This document shows positions 1 through 12,610 of a DNA stretch of 64,000 nt, one piece after another. The position numbers and the translations under genes were made by a program. Source of the stretch: Lunularia cruciata (lineage: Eukaryota; Streptophyta; Marchantiopsida; Lunulariales; Lunulariaceae); NCBI GenBank assembly GCA_948567375.1, contig OX419756.1, forward strand, positions 50,260,552 to 50,324,551. Reading direction: 5' to 3'. Every line of letters starts with the position of its first letter. The first letter of the stretch is position 1. The notes below the pieces were generated by a model. It saw nothing but the letters and a program-made list of their open reading frames with translations. It was not told the DNA's origin and ran no database searches.

Positions 1-450
1 CCGGTGCCGTCGACAGAGTCCAAGAACTCAAAGAAGCAATCACACACCCACAATTACAGTTGCTCGATCGGAAGCTCTTTGTAATCTGTGCTTTACGAAG
101 AAGCTCAACAAATCCTCTCTGAAACCATAGCATTCAGTCAAATGTGTCCTCTCCTCTCACAGTCCTACCACTCTTCCTCGTTCAAGAACGAGGAGCTCAG
201 AAAATGTTGGAGGTCCTCAGCACTAACAACAGCCTACTCTCGTTCTTCTTATACTGCAGTTATTCTTCTCCCTCTCGCTCCCCCTGTTTGTCCCTTCATG
301 AGTCGGTGGTGTTATTCGCTCAGCCTCCCGCGGATCTGGGACCTCCTCTCTCTTCTTCTTCTTCTGCTTCCACCCAACCGTGGGCCCTGTTTCTACCAAC
401 GACCCATCGCTTCCTTTGCAAATCAGGATCTTCTGCTGTCTTGCTAGCAA
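1..450. other. Left-edge tract with coding-like texture, unresolved
   Basis: The first 120 bases read open on the plus strand as a protein-like stretch (GAVDRVQELKEAITHPQ and onward) that stops near base 119. Other frames stay open to about 497 on plus and 450-223 on minus. No family is recognisable and no splice pattern convinces me. It may be an exon edge or UTR of a gene lying to the left. Confidence is low. Confidence 0.2.
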
Positions 451-2879
451 GTTACAATTGCAACTCTTTTCTCCGTATCAAACTCTTGTCGATGTAATCT
501 TCCATTTCTATTTGTGGAAATCCCTTGAAACGACCATTTTACCGACCAACTAACAAACTAAACTAATTACATTATTTACAGGACTGATTTGATCTTCTGT
601 TCATTAGGAGACTTACTAAACCCAATATTACAATTAACGAACCGTGAAAGTTTTCTCCACAGCAGAGAGAAATGGTCGAGAATATAGCGACATGCGAGAG
701 AGAAGCATCATTCTCAAGCAAACTGTAGTGAGTTTTATATGAATATATAGATCTAGACCGATTCCTATAAAGCGGTCTTGAACCTCTCATCCAGATGATA
801 AACTCTAATTCCTACCTGGAGGGAGGGTTAATCAATATCCATCCACGCACATGGGGTCGTCACCATTTCCTCGCTTTATTCTTTCTCAAAAGTTGAATTT
901 TGTTTGTCATCCTATGTGATGAGCACTTACCCTTAATTACATTACTTAGTGTTGACATTTACCTGTCACTACCGATTACTTATTACATTTCATTCTTAGT
1001 TATTACTTACTTATTCTTACTTACCAGGATTACTTAGAGCTTACAACCAATCATTGACTCTTCGGTATCAGATCCCTTGTACGTCCACAAAAGTTTCCCA
1101 TAGTTCTGTTTATCATCAGTCCAATTACCGGATGCACAAATTTCTTGAAGCAAGTTCTGAACTCAAGATGCTACATGTTTTATCCTTATATATGAAGCTC
1201 AAATGAATCTGCTTATGAACATTCGTTCCTTTGATTTGCCAATTTCTCTGATATGTGAAACTAAAATCCAGATCTTGAGAACGACCACAAAATTGCACAC
1301 AAAGGGCCATGTTTTCTTAAGAAAAATAAGGAACTCATGGGAATATCTAAAATGCTAGTTTATTTATTTTCCTTTTCGGAAAGGGAACATAGCAACCGAC
1401 CAGAAAGCATATTCACTTATAACTTATTCAAGCCATTCAACAAGCATTTTCGGAGTGAAGAAAGTGACCCTATCTACTATATTTCATCTCCCAACAGAGA
1501 GATGAACAAGGTGTTCGAATACTACAGTAGGGTGCGTGATTGACCGAACTATCGTATCCAAGTATTCGACACCTACGGAAAAATGTATATTAAATTCATT
1601 AACATAGATCGCCTCTGCACGAGCTGCATCTGATAACCATTCATCATTCTGGATGACTTTCCGCTCCGCAGGCATGACTTGTGAGTTTCAAGGACCTACT
1701 CGCCTTGCGTCGGAAACGCAGTACTGTTCAGTAGAATGGCAGAAAGCGGCGAACTCCGTTGCCGCCCGTGAGCTTGCCGCGGATGCTTAATAACGGAACT
1801 TTCTTGGCGAGAAACGTAAATCGGCTTCCTGACGACGACAAGTCCGTGCACAGATGGACACCGGATGGAGCGGTCGAATTCCCACTTTGTGAAGCCCTTA
1901 ACTCTCTCCGACCGGATATACACGGTCGATTGACACAATTTAACTGCGTCTACCGTGCTTTATGAAACTATGGCTATTTTGTCGTGTAATGGGGACGGGA
2001 AACGCACGAAACCTTTCGGTTTCGCGCCATGGAATCTCCGTTATCCGACCACGTTATCGTTTTGCAACATTAGCCTCGTCTGTACTACTGTAGACATACG
2101 TAGAGTGGTTCCGAGGTCTACAGCACCCACAACTCGAGATATTATAATGAGAAATTAGGAGGAGTTTCACAAGCTCAACGTCTGTATGGAACCCTTTTTA
2201 TACTCTATATTTTTTATACTTCATTTCATATTTTGATTTTATATCTCGTGGTCAGCTCAATGCATTAGACTAATAACTTATTTTCCAAGAATTATCTGAT
2301 CAAGAGGAACCAGGTCTTTGATATAACAGAAAGTACTTGTGGAACAGTTTGCAAAAGTCTTTCTCATAGTCTATTGCGATATAAAATCAATGTTTGTAAA
2401 CAAAACTGTTCACTGTGTATTGTATAACTTCCTATATTTACTGCATGTGGTCTCCCTGGTTTTTTATTTGTTATTTTTTAGGATTCTTGACCAGGTCACA
2501 AGAGATGGGACGTTGTGTCCTCTTGGTATCTGAATCCTGATAATAAACTCTCTTTGCACATTACGATGGATGATTGTAGCACTAGACATCTATGTCAGTG
2601 TGAAAACAAAGCCCATTATGCAGTGGAGCGGGGTTATGTTTAAGAGCTTATATATTCTCGGCCACCTTCCATATAATTCTTACGTATAATCTATCTTTTG
2701 GACTCATGTGTTTGTCAATGGAAATCGTAACAGTGTATAGGTGTCTGAAAAGTTCCTTGTCAGCTTTACTCTAGTATGATATATAAAATGTTTGAAGATC
2801 CCGAGAAATATTTTCTCAATGACATTACGATTATTGGGGCTTAGCTCCCTTTTACCTCTTATGTTTTATACTTGCTTGA
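451..2879. other. No gene recognised; low-copy sequence
   Basis: Only short overlapping open frames occur on both strands. The stretch 1680-2160 is richer in CpG than its surroundings and resembles the two gene islands rather than the repeat blocks, but no domain, motif or splice-consistent frame is visible. 2160-2880 is AT-rich and featureless. Confidence 0.5.
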
Positions 2880-3660
2880 TTGGGTCTTCCCATCTTTCTT
2901 GCAAAGTCAAAGCCAAACAAAATGCTAGGTGTGCCATGCAAGGACTTGCAACAATATAACATGCAATTAAGGAAACCACACACACAACAGTACATCTACT
3001 TTAAAATCAAGAGATTGTATACAAATATATATAGTGTCCCCCAAAGGAAGAGGGAAGGAGTACAAGGCACAACAAACTATGAAAGAAAAAAATCAAACAC
3101 AAAACACTATAGTCCCAAGCAACCAAGAAAGAAAGAAATACAAACATGGCTTAAAGGCACACATGGGAAGAAGTGTGCCAAGAACAAGCACCAAAGAAGC
3201 AAAGAAGAGGGTAGTCTTGAACTATGTGGTTGAGGTCCTCCAATGGTATGTTTTGCAAGTGGGGAGGGAGGACTACGACAACCCATTGTCTACATACTAA
3301 TAGTAAAATGATAAGACTAATTTTTTCTCAAGAGGGTGCGACTTGGAAATGACTAAATTTGTCAAAAAAGTAACACAATTTGTATATTGTTACCTATTTA
3401 CCCTCTTGGCCAAGAACCACTCCAAAAGGAGTGTAGTGTCATCCATTGTGGTGCACTACAAAAAAGAGAAATTAAAATCACTCTCACAAAAGTCTAGTCC
3501 AAATGTGCTCTTGAAAGTTAGTTCCACCCCAAAGGTTTGGTCACTCTGATGACTTTGCATACTACCTTTCCCATAAGGCACAATCCTACAAAGGCGTGAT
3601 ACTGATTGTCTAATTGACTATTCTATTTAGTGGTACTATCAATGCTCTAGCTTTTCTAGA
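2880..3660. repeat. Decayed dispersed repeat related to 23880-24260
   Basis: 3235-3500 can be aligned by eye with 23905-24110. Both share the phrases around CCAAGAACCACTCC, AAAGAGTGTA-like words and TGCACTA in the same order. In the second location this sequence directly continues a decayed reverse transcriptase remnant, so the fragment probably belongs to that element family. The open frames here (117 and 88 codons) have low-complexity composition and no recognisable domain. Confidence 0.4.
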
Positions 3661-3689
3661 ACCTTCTCTGCATTATCTCATCTCTTTAA

Positions 3690-4080
3690 AACTTCAAGGA
3701 TCACAGATATATTGGAAGGTGAAGCTTTGGATCAATTTGTGAGGGGCTTGAAGTCACAAACCAAATTAGAGGTAACTATGCAAGAGCCACAACACTTGGA
3801 GGAAGCCATGTGGTTGGGTCAACGCTTTGATTCCTTGGTTGCAAAAAACTTGATATCAACCTCGACCTCCATAGAACCTACCAATACACTACACATGGGT
3901 GGAGGAGCTGACACTAATGGAGATTAATGCCATTCAGCAAAGACCACTTGGCATTACATATAGAGAAAATTTATGACAAATGGCAGTTGTTTCTATTGTT
4001 GCCAAATTGGCCATCATATTGCTAAATGTCCACTCAAGAATGGTGACCTCAACATGTTGCCTAGATGGAGTTTGTGGATT
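3690..4080 (+). mobile_element. Ty3/gypsy gag fragment (relic)
   Basis: The plus-strand translation from about 3703 matches the gag of the young element at 36494-37393: the blocks EGEALDQFVRGLKSQTKLEV and EPQHLEEAM, then FDSLVA, then MEINAIQ. Frame breaks occur around 3840-3990. It corresponds to the C-terminal third of Gag including the decayed zinc-knuckle region. No LTR is adjacent, so this is an isolated fragment. Confidence 0.8.
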
Positions 4081-4424
4081 CATCAAGTGTTGATGCTTTA
4101 CTACATTTAGCCACATGCAGTTCCTATTACAAGTTTCTTCACCTCTACTCACCCCATCCAACATTCAAAGATGCAACATGTGGAAAATCAATGCAAAAGA
4201 TTATGGAGGTCCTTACACTAATACTTTGATTATGAAAGAGTGAAAAAATTAACATTGGATCAAAACCCTTATATACAATTTCCTACTTCTTGGCAAAGAG
4301 ATTTAGTGGGTGAGAGAAGCTAAAAATCTCTAATTACACATGCATAATATACCACTAATCCTATTTACTAATCCTATCTTATCTTCTTAGAATAATTAAG
4401 AACTGCCAATGCGTCTACATCTAG
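4081..4424. other. No gene recognised
   Basis: AT-rich sequence between a gag relic and a short tandem repeat. I see no coding frame, RNA gene or terminal repeat. Confidence 0.4.
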
Positions 4425-4560
4425 CTTGGGTACTCAATTTGTTTTTTACCTTATAAATTTACAACCCAAAGATCTTTGGTTACAAAATTGTCCTTGGGTA
4501 CTCAATTTGTTGTTCACCTTGTAAATTTACATCTCAAAGATCTTTGGCTACAAAATTGTC
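4425..4560. repeat. Two-copy tandem repeat, 68-bp unit
   Basis: Unit 1 (4425-4492) and unit 2 (4493-4560) both begin CTTGGGTACTCAATTTGTT and end ACAAAATTGTC, with a handful of substitutions between them. It lies just downstream of the minus-strand coiled-coil pseudogene. Confidence 0.75.
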
Positions 4561-4699
4561 ATGATCCTAAAATATTTTCAAGCCAAAGAGGATTCTAGAC
4601 TTAGTCCTTGGATATTGCTTTCTATCGGCTCAAATTTCCTTTCCTCTTCAAGTCTTGTGGTAAGAAACTACCTTTGCCTCTACAAATCTTAATTAAGAA

Positions 4700-5142
4700 A
4701 TCAATTTTATCTCTATACTTGATGATGGTTTGTAGCAACATCTTTGTTAAGTCTTAGAATCTCTTTTGAGGTATGTTCTTGCAATCTCTCAACCAAATAC
4801 TTTAACTTGGTGTCAAAGTGCACCTTCACCTCCAAAGCATGTACTTGGGATTGTAAGTCATGCAACTTTAACCTAAGTGACTACATTCCTACCATTTCTT
4901 TGGTCATCCCTATTAGCTAATTGCATGCTATCTCCATTTACACCATGATCTTGATCTTCTCTTTGTCTAGTTGCTTCCTTACTTCTTGCAGCTTGTTCAA
5001 TACTTCTTCCCAAATCACTTCTTGATCCTTCTTCCACTCTTCTTCCTTCTCTTTCAACTTCTTAGTGAGATTCTTGATCTAGACTTTTGAAATTTGGTGA
5101 TCTTCCTAGTATCAACTCTTGAATAAACTTCCCTTTTGACAT
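4700..5142 (-). pseudogene. Decayed coiled-coil protein gene
   Basis: Reading the minus strand from an ATG at 5142 gives MSKGKFIQELILGRS. After a one-base frame change near 5085 there is a long charged heptad-like stretch containing KKLKEKEEEWKKDQE and KLQEVRKQLDKEK (about 5080-4940). After two in-frame stops, a second heptad-rich block follows containing LKLHDLQSQVHALEVK (about 4880-4790). The composition is that of a dimerising coiled coil. The gene is broken and I cannot name a family. Its position inside the repeat block suggests a transposon accessory ORF or a captured gene. Confidence 0.5.
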
Positions 5143-5329
5143 TCTACTCTCCACTCAAGACTCATAAAACTAAAACACTATATTCTTTACCAAGTTACAT
5201 GGATTGCTCATATGGCAATCTATCCATCATAGGATCAACCACATTGTATACAATAGAAAGCAATGTATATATTAAGTCTATTTCACTCACTAGGCAAACC
5301 ACATCACAACACCATATAAGAGTGGAGTA

Positions 5330-6460
5330 GGATACTTGGGTATTTTGTAATTGGGAGAAGAGCTAAGCATGGGTTATGGCATGTACCAAGGTGTCCAAGA
5401 TGAATGAACCAAAAAATCTTCCTATCCCAAATGAAACCCCAAAACTCTCAAACCACTTATAGGGAACTAGAATCATGGTGGGAGGTTAGTGGAAGTGAGG
5501 ACAATGAATGTGATCTAGACCTTGCATTTACAAGTCTAAACATGTAAACCTAAGGCCTCTGAGTTGAGTGTGAAAGAAAAAAAATGCTTGAACAACATCC
5601 TCTAAAGGGCCTACAAGATAAGTGTCATCCAAGAGGGATGGGAAAATATAAGACATAAAAGTTACTATCACTTGTTGTAAAGCAATGTAATGTGTTAGGG
5701 CAAAGAAGAGACCACTCAAAGGATCTCTCTACCATGTTCCTTCAATTGATGTCACTTGTGTGAAATCTCTTGTAGAGATATGGTGGTTGCTCATATATAA
5801 AGGTATCTCAATACCATATAAAGTACAAAGAAATGGGATCAAGGAAAGGATTTGGTCTCCAAATAAGCAAAGAGCATAAAAAAATGTTGGATGAGAAATG
5901 GTATTGAAGGTATTAGAGATATTACTTGAACCACTATGCAATCTAGATGAATTTCAAAGGATGCTTGAGTGCCCACAAGAACCATCTTGCATCTCTTTGG
6001 AGTAGCCACAACAAGTTGATAGGGAGACAAGAAAGAAGAAAAAGACTATTATAGTTGTAAGTAAATGCAAAAGAACATTCCCAATGGCAATGAGTTTCAC
6101 CCTTAAGTTATCCTTTGCAAGAGCTAGGAGACAAGAAGCACCAAATAGATGAGCTACTTTAAGGAGCACATGACCTAAAGCAATGAGCCAATAACAAGCA
6201 AAGAGAAGAGGAAACCTAAATTTGGAGCATTTGAGGAGAGGCAATCCCATAAGTACTCAAAAACTAGCCTTGATGACCCACCCATTGAGAAACACAAAGA
6301 GTGGAGTAGACCATGGGCAAAGCAAGACTTGGTAAGCTATAACTCCTCATTTGGCTAATGATCATGGAGGAATGAAGGAAGGTACTCAATGGCAATTAGA
6401 TGTAGGGTATATAAGGCAAAATAAGGTATTAGAGGAAAAGTGCATTGGTTGAGAGGGTGA
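5330..6460 (-). mobile_element. Non-LTR-type reverse transcriptase remnant
   Basis: The minus strand contains decayed RT blocks in the right order. LLALAKDNLRVKLIAIGNVL (about 6150-6100, the conserved RPIAIG region) is followed by FPSLLDDTYLVGPLED near 5625 (the catalytic DD box), then LRGLRFTCLDL. The same blocks occur, better preserved, at 41448-43450 on the plus strand (GIRPIAIGD, VDLENVFNS, QGDPL, VDNTYIVGP). Multiple stops and frameshifts make it non-functional. I recognise the RT fold but cannot assign a named clade from sequence alone. Confidence 0.65.
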
Positions 6461-6715
6461 GAGCACTTGGGATACCCATTGTTACTCACCTATTGACTTA
6501 ACATCAAGGAGCAATGGAAGCAATGATGCTCTATATATAGGATGTGGGTTTCAAGAGACTTTGTAATCCACCTAGTTGTGGCTTAAGCCATAATAGTGTA
6601 CTCTTCCTAGAGGGTTGCCTAATCCCTTCTCAAAAACCTATCAATCCTAGAAGTAGTCTCTTGATGTCCAAAAGCACATCCATAAGCTAGAGGAATAATG
6701 TCTACTAAGGAAAAA

Positions 6716-7162
6716 TGTAATACTATAGAGTTAGCAAGAAAGTTAGTAGAAGCTAATGAGTGAGTAGTCTAAGCTAAATATAGCAAAAGGAAGTAGAACT
6801 AGCCTAAGAATGTGGTAGAAGCATCAAGAAATCTTGTGTGTAGAATATTCTAGAGGTACCCAAGAAGCTCCTTGGTGAGAAAATTTTAGGAACTTTCCAA
6901 GGGTAGAGTAACTTGTATGCCAAGCTGACGACTAGCTTAGATTGTATGCCAAATAAACAATTGGCTTAGCTTGCACTCCAAGTAAGGCTACTCCTAGAAG
7001 GATCCTTCCTTGGAAGCTCTTTGGCAGTCTCATACCCAAGTTACCTATAAATACTTGAGCCAAGCTCAAGCTAGGCACTCATAGTTTCCCTCAATTGAGA
7101 GTCCCAATGTGATATTCTGCTCTAATCTTCTATTTTCCTATTTCTCTCCTTGTGCTTTTACA
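6716..7162 (+). repeat. Ty3/gypsy LTR relic (oldest copy)
   Basis: It starts TGTAATACTATAGAGTT and ends CTTTTACA, matching the start (TGTAACAATATGGAGTT) and end of the young LTR at 35800-36222. Internal landmarks are retained: a decayed GAATATTCTAGAG, CTTGCACTCCAAG, TATAAATA near 7049, GAGTCCCAATGTGA and TTTCTCTCC. The sequence after it is a mutated primer-binding site (TGATATAAAGCAAG). It is the 5' LTR of the relic continuing to about 8460. Confidence 0.8.
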
Positions 7163-7425
7163 ATGATATAAAGCAAGAATGGATAGATAGAATCTATGGA
7201 CCTCCAAATCTATTTTTCCCAAATCATTGGGATCTATATGTCCATGTACTACCAAAGCATCATTTCACATAGTTCATCATTTTGAACTTTATGTAGAATT
7301 TTTTGAATGTGATCACCTTGTCCAATGAACCATTGATACTTCCAATTGTAACTTATAGGGAGTAGTGGACATGTTGCATTTACGTGTTAATTTATATAAT
7401 TTCAAGTAGGTAGTTTGATAGATTA

Positions 7426-8460
7426 GTGGTCATGGTGGAGATGCCCAAAGTTATCATTGTTATGCAACAAACATTTAGCATCTTACTCAATTGTTTGACG
7501 AGAGTTCATCAACAACAAGAGAACATAGGGAGAGTAGCATTTCAAGAAGGAGGAGAGAAAATTTTATTTCCAAAGCAAGAGGTATTTCAAGACAAGAATC
7601 TCCCAAGTGTAGTGGAGAAAATTTTTTTATTGCAAATGTTATTTGAAGCTACAAATCTTCAAGATGAATGGAGATAGATGCTCTTAGCTTCAGGCCAATT
7701 AGATGGAATGGCAAAACTATGGTGACAATTTTAGGTGGAGCAAGCTCAAAAAGAGTTATTTCCACCAATCTTGACATATGAAGAATTCAAGAGTGCAATA
7801 GTTAGGAGATTCTAAACGGTAAATGCTACGCAAGATAGATTGGCCAAGTTGGAGAAAATTGGTTCTATGAGGATCTCTATCACTCAATTCCAAAATACCA
7901 CAATGAAAATTCTTGAGATACTAGAAAGTGAATCTTTGGACTGATTTGTGAGGTCCTTGAAATCATACTCCAAACTAGAAATGACCATGTAGGAGCCCAA
8001 ACACTTTGAAGAAGCCATGTAATTGTCTGACCACTTTGATTCCGTGGTCGCCACAACTTGGTCTTGACCAAGACCTCCACAAATCCTACAAGTACATCAC
8101 ACAAAGGTAGAGGAGCCAACACCAATGGAGATTGATGTCATCCAACAAAGACCACTTGGCACTATAGATAGAGAAAGATTAAGATAATAGTGATTTCTTT
8201 TATTGTTTCCAAATAGGACATCGCATTAACAAATGTCCAACAAGGAATAGATTAAATTGACCCCCTACTCAAATGGAGTTCTTGGAACATGAGGATCAAG
8301 AAATCAAAGAATTCCAATAGGAGATATTGAGGCACTTATAAAGAACTTGATTTCAATGGGATTGAAGGCTTGACCTATGCAAGTCTGATACACTTGCAAA
8401 GTATGATATCTAGTTATTACTATAGTATTTTGGTTGATTGTGGGATTTTTAGAATTGCAT
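7426..8460 (+). pseudogene. Ty3/gypsy gag and start of protease, decayed
   Basis: The coding relic follows the LTR at 6716-7162. Recognisable Gag blocks are FEATNLQDEWR (near 7650), a degenerate zinc knuckle near 8195-8240, and the start of the protease domain near 8370-8460 (a TYASLIHLQSM-like stretch). Numerous stops and indels are present. The element is cut off inside the protease region. No RT, integrase or 3' LTR follows. Confidence 0.75.
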
Positions 8461-9960
8461 ATCTATGGATGAAAGATTTGAGGTAAAAGGAGTGTACGAC
8501 AGATCCATGATAGGAGGATGAAGGATAGGAGACTAATGGCGGAGTATCCTCCATGGAGAATCACCCTTGTAGAGCCCATCATTAGTATTAGAATAGTATG
8601 TTACTTGGGGATCAAAGGGACTTCATTTGGATAGACTTGAGCAATTATGCAAGTGTGCTAAAAAAGTTGACATAAGTGTCTACTCCTTACTCACACATAT
8701 GAGATGTCGTATGCCAATTAAGAAGTGACATCTAAGGTAGTTACTCTACAACCCCGTGCCAAGGAATAAGACAAGGCATTAGGAGATAGACTACTAAGAG
8801 TGTATACACCCCAAAGAGTACAAAGGAAATGCCATGAAAAAAGTAAGACAAAAGAGAAAAACAAGAAAGGACAAAAGATATAGAATATGAAGCAAATAGG
8901 TGATATGAGAAGGGCCTATCAATGACAATCAAAGACCTCCCTCTAGCTTCAATATCCAAACCATAGGCATTTTTGCTAGTAGTTCTTGGCTCCAAATCCC
9001 ATTTGCATACTAATGAAGTTTGCAAAGCTGAGACCCACAATGTGCTTCTAAAGTTTCTCCAAAAGAAAAAAGACCTATGGTCTACAAAAAAAGCTATAAT
9101 GTTGCCACTAAAGTGCTATTGTTGCCTATAGACTGCATTGTGATACCTTGAAAGTTGTTAGAAAGACCCCCATTTTTCCTTGTTCTTGCTAATTGAACCG
9201 TGAAATTTATAATTATGCCTAAAATCCCTCATTAGGCTTGCACCTCATATAGTTGTGCTCTCATGGGTTTCCACACATATCTATCTACCTACATGACTAT
9301 AAGAACATTGTTTGATAAATACTTTTTCCCTAAGTTGGCAATTCTAATTAAACCATATGAAATTGAAGATCTCAACTCTCTATAATGTGCAAAGTCCTTT
9401 GGTTTAGCTAAACCATGCCTTCTCAAAATATTTTATGACATGCTTTACCATTCCTTCCACATGGTTACTCTATCACACTTTATCCTTCACATCCAATTAC
9501 ATGTAGTTTACCTTACATGCTCCATTAGTACCATTACTCTCCATTAAGTACATGCTTGCCACCTTCAAATAGCTCTTAATGCAGAAATTGTTGGCCATTA
9601 TAAATCAGGAGTTCAATTGTAAGGAAGTATTGAACTCTGAATTGCATAGACCTTAGCAAACAACATCTTCTTGCCAAACTTTCACCCACTTGATTTTCCT
9701 CAAAAACCCACCATGCTATCCAACTTCCACCTACCTGCTTTGAATTCCTCTTCAACCCATACACTTGATTAGTCAAACCAAAGCTTGATTTGCTTCTTCA
9801 CACAAATGGAAACGATTGCTAAATCACTATTCTCAAGCTTGATCAATTGCAAGCTTGATTACATGCTTGATTCAATTAGGCTTAATCACTTCATGTTTTC
9901 TTCTTCCTCAATCAGGTAGTCATTCTATGTATCTTTAATAGCTTTTGATACTCCACACTC
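8461..9960. other. No gene recognised
   Basis: AT-rich sequence. A 99-codon minus frame (8741-9040) has no recognisable domain and its hydrophobic tract looks like chance. I could not align this stretch with any other part of the window. Confidence 0.4.
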
Positions 9961-10060
9961 CTACCGCATAAAATAACAAGAAGGATGGAAAGACCTCATC
10001 AAGCTTGACAAGGATGAGACATAAAAGGTAAAATGATGCTAAGACCCAATAGTATCAATT
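9960..10060 (-). repeat. Conserved 3'-tail motif of the RT element family
   Basis: The minus strand reads TCTCATCCTTG, then TTGATGAGGTCTTTCCATCC, then TTCTTGTTATTTTATG. The same tail recurs at 11610-11680, 13770-13960, 14619-14663 (minus), 15955-16010, 29270-29330 and 44370-44430, usually at the downstream end of reverse-transcriptase remnants. It is interpreted as the 3' terminus of that family. Confidence 0.5.
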
Positions 10061-10999
10061 TGAGAAATCTGGTTTAGGATCTCCAAAATCTAGTTTCTTA
10101 ATTACAACCATTACTAAGCTAAATGATTCATAGCAGCCAAGATTTCATCATCAACAAAAGAAATGGAACATCTTGTCTCTTTACTAATATGTTAATGTTT
10201 GGACTCCAAAATTGCCATATGCAAGCCTTGTAGCATTTCCAACATATGCTGTTTTGATAATTAATTTCTTGGAGTGAAAATCAATTTTTGTCAAGGAATT
10301 TGTCCAAATTTCTTGGATCATTTAGCAATTAGTCCTTATAGGCATATTGAACCTTATTCTCAAGAATCTTTTAATGTCTTATAGAAATTATGTTATGGAT
10401 CTGATAAGAAGATTTATGGTGTTTTAAGATTCTCTTGATAGGTAATTCTAGATATATTGCATGTAGACAAGTTGAGATTAGCCACTTTAGAATCCATAAA
10501 CTACTTAAAAAGAGAGGAAAAATTATTACTCAAAGGGATTTTTAGAAGCCGTGAGATCTGCTATTGTTCCACCTAAAGGTAGACCTAAAACCCAATATAT
10601 TAAATCAAGATTGAACTACAAATGTCACTTAAATCTCTCCTAATGTCTGCACATTTGTGTTCCATCAGAAAAGTAGATAAACTCCCTTGGTGTAAACTTT
10701 GCCTTTTGCATCTTGGTTTAACATGAAAGATTCACTTTTAGATCCTTCTAACATAGTAACTATAATACTATGACATACACAAGATGGCCTTCATCCTTTT
10801 CTTCCTTGCCTTTTGATTGGACTAGAGGTTTGAGATCTCCTTGGTTAGATTGATAAATTTTTTCGGTGCTACATTCTCTCTTAGTTGGCTCATCCATTCC
10901 TTTACTCTTACTCTAGCATTTATTACTTGTGTTATTAAAGCATGTCCTTTCACTCACTCTAGCAAGGATGTAGATGCTTAGATACTAGCTTGACCAAGT
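10061..10999. other. No gene recognised
   Basis: AT-rich sequence with dense stops in all frames. No repeat partner was found by eye. Confidence 0.4.
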
Positions 11000-11680
11000 A
11001 TTAAGGCATTTCAACTTGCACTTACAACTTTCTCTACAACAAAGAGGTTTTGCTTAAGTTTAGTCGATCTATCTATATCTTCATTACTTACTTGTGAGTG
11101 TGGTATTACACTAGATGCAATAGGGATTTATATGACTTTTTGTGCTTTTGGAGGAGGACAAAGTATAGCCAACCATGATGTCATTAAAAATATAGTGTTT
11201 GTTGAGGCATATGAGAATGAATATCTGACTTGGAATGAGCATTTGTATGCTTCATAGATGACACAAATTAGGGCATACTTATATTTGGTCCAAGATGATC
11301 AGGTGATAGTAGTTGATGATATTGTTTTAGATCCCAAAAAAATTCAGTTCTGGAGAGGATGATTACCTATCCTCTTGGATGGATGGCGAGCCAAAGTGGT
11401 AGCTGCCAAGATCTGCAAACATTAGAGTTTGCACAGGGGTCTTCTTTTTGTTCCTCTAGCCTTGGAGTTATATGGAGCAATAGATATAAAGTTTGACACA
11501 TTTGGCAAGGAGTGCATGCAAGCCTATCATAGTGGACAAGAGAGGTATCACTCTCACTTCCCTATTTTGTAGTCCACTTTAGATAAAACCTTGTGTTTTA
11601 TCCTTGTTTGGGCTTGATGAGGTCTTCTATTCTTCTTGTTATCCTATGTGATTGCCTTTCTCTTAGTATAGCACTATATT
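11000..11680 (+). mobile_element. RT element C-terminal region and 3' tail, decayed
   Basis: It aligns by eye with 43600-44400. Shared words include TTGTGTGGTATTACACTAGA-like sequence, GGAGGACAAAGTATAGC, TGGTCCAAGATGATCAGGT, CATCCTCTTGGATGGATGGC and CTAGCCTTGGAGTTATATGG. The translated pattern is a V-D-V-V-I-D-P block, an AAS/AAK block, then PLALELY. It represents the region downstream of the reverse transcriptase. No RT domain is left here, so this is a 5'-truncated copy, as usual for target-primed insertions. Confidence 0.55.
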
Positions 11681-11744
11681 AGAAGCTTTCTAAAATTATA
11701 TTTTTGGAACCTAGCACACATTATAATTTAAAAGGGTTTATTAT

Positions 11745-12610
11745 TATATAGAGTTTTGCTTTGTTGTGAAACATCAGATCAATGCAATTGGCTTATAGCT
11801 AAATTAGATGGGATTAGGAGGTTGAAACATGATGAACCTTATATATGGTACATTATGTTTCAATCCCTTGCAATCTTGTGTAATTTAGCTACTAGCCAAT
11901 TGCATCTCTTCCCTCTTGAGAGAATGCTACCTTCTTCCATCCTTGTTCATCATGTTTATAACACACACTCTCTCTCTTTCATCTGGACCACTTAACCATC
12001 AAAAACTTTACTATAATCTTTTTTTCACTACAACAACAACTCAACATAGTGAAAGAGCATCTTCAAGGTGTAAGGCATATTGGTCTCATTGATGAGGCCA
12101 AAATCATCATATGTAGATGGAAGCAAGATGAAGGAGCTCATATGTTGGCTTGAAGAAATCAAGTGCAAGAAAGCTAGCTAAGACACTAAAGTATAGAGTT
12201 TTATTATGTTAGGAACCATTGAAGCAATGCAATTGGCTTGTAGTTTAATTACAATAGAGGGGATTTTAGGGGTTGAAAGATATACCATACCATATATAAG
12301 CTCTTTTCCTTTATGAGAGAATATTGCCTTCTTCAATCCTTTTATAACATTTATCCCATTTATAACATAGTGTTTCTTTCCTCTAGACTATTTCCAAACC
12401 AGCAATATTATATCATAATCTTTTTTGTCACTACAATAACAACTCAACATGGTGAAAGGACATCTGCAAGGTGTAAAGCACACTAGCCTCATTGATGAGG
12501 ATAGAATTTTCATTTGTAAACAAAAGCGGTACCAGCTAGGAGCTACCCAAAAGGAAATTATGCATTAGTTCAAAGCAATCAAGGGCAAGAAAGTTAGCCA
12601 ATCCAATATC
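11745..12610 (+). repeat. Tandemly duplicated upstream region plus start of a transposase gene
   Basis: Two diverged copies occur. Copy A (about 11750-12190) and copy B (about 12195-12610) share, in order, ATCAATGCAATTGGCTT-like sequence, TTAGGAGGTTGAAA / TTAGGGGTTGAAA, TTATGAGAGAATATTGCC / TTGAGAGAATGCTACC, ACAACAACTCAACATAGTGAAA / ACTCAACATGGTGAAA, and CATTGATGAGG. Each contains the promoter-proximal region and the first codons of the CENP-B-like transposase. Only copy B continues into the rest of the gene. Confidence 0.6.

Noticed and set aside
88-497. Two overlapping plus-strand frames of 117-119 codons at the left edge
   Set aside because: They overlap in different frames with Ser/Leu-rich low-complexity content; neither shows a domain or splice support, so only a low-confidence note was kept.
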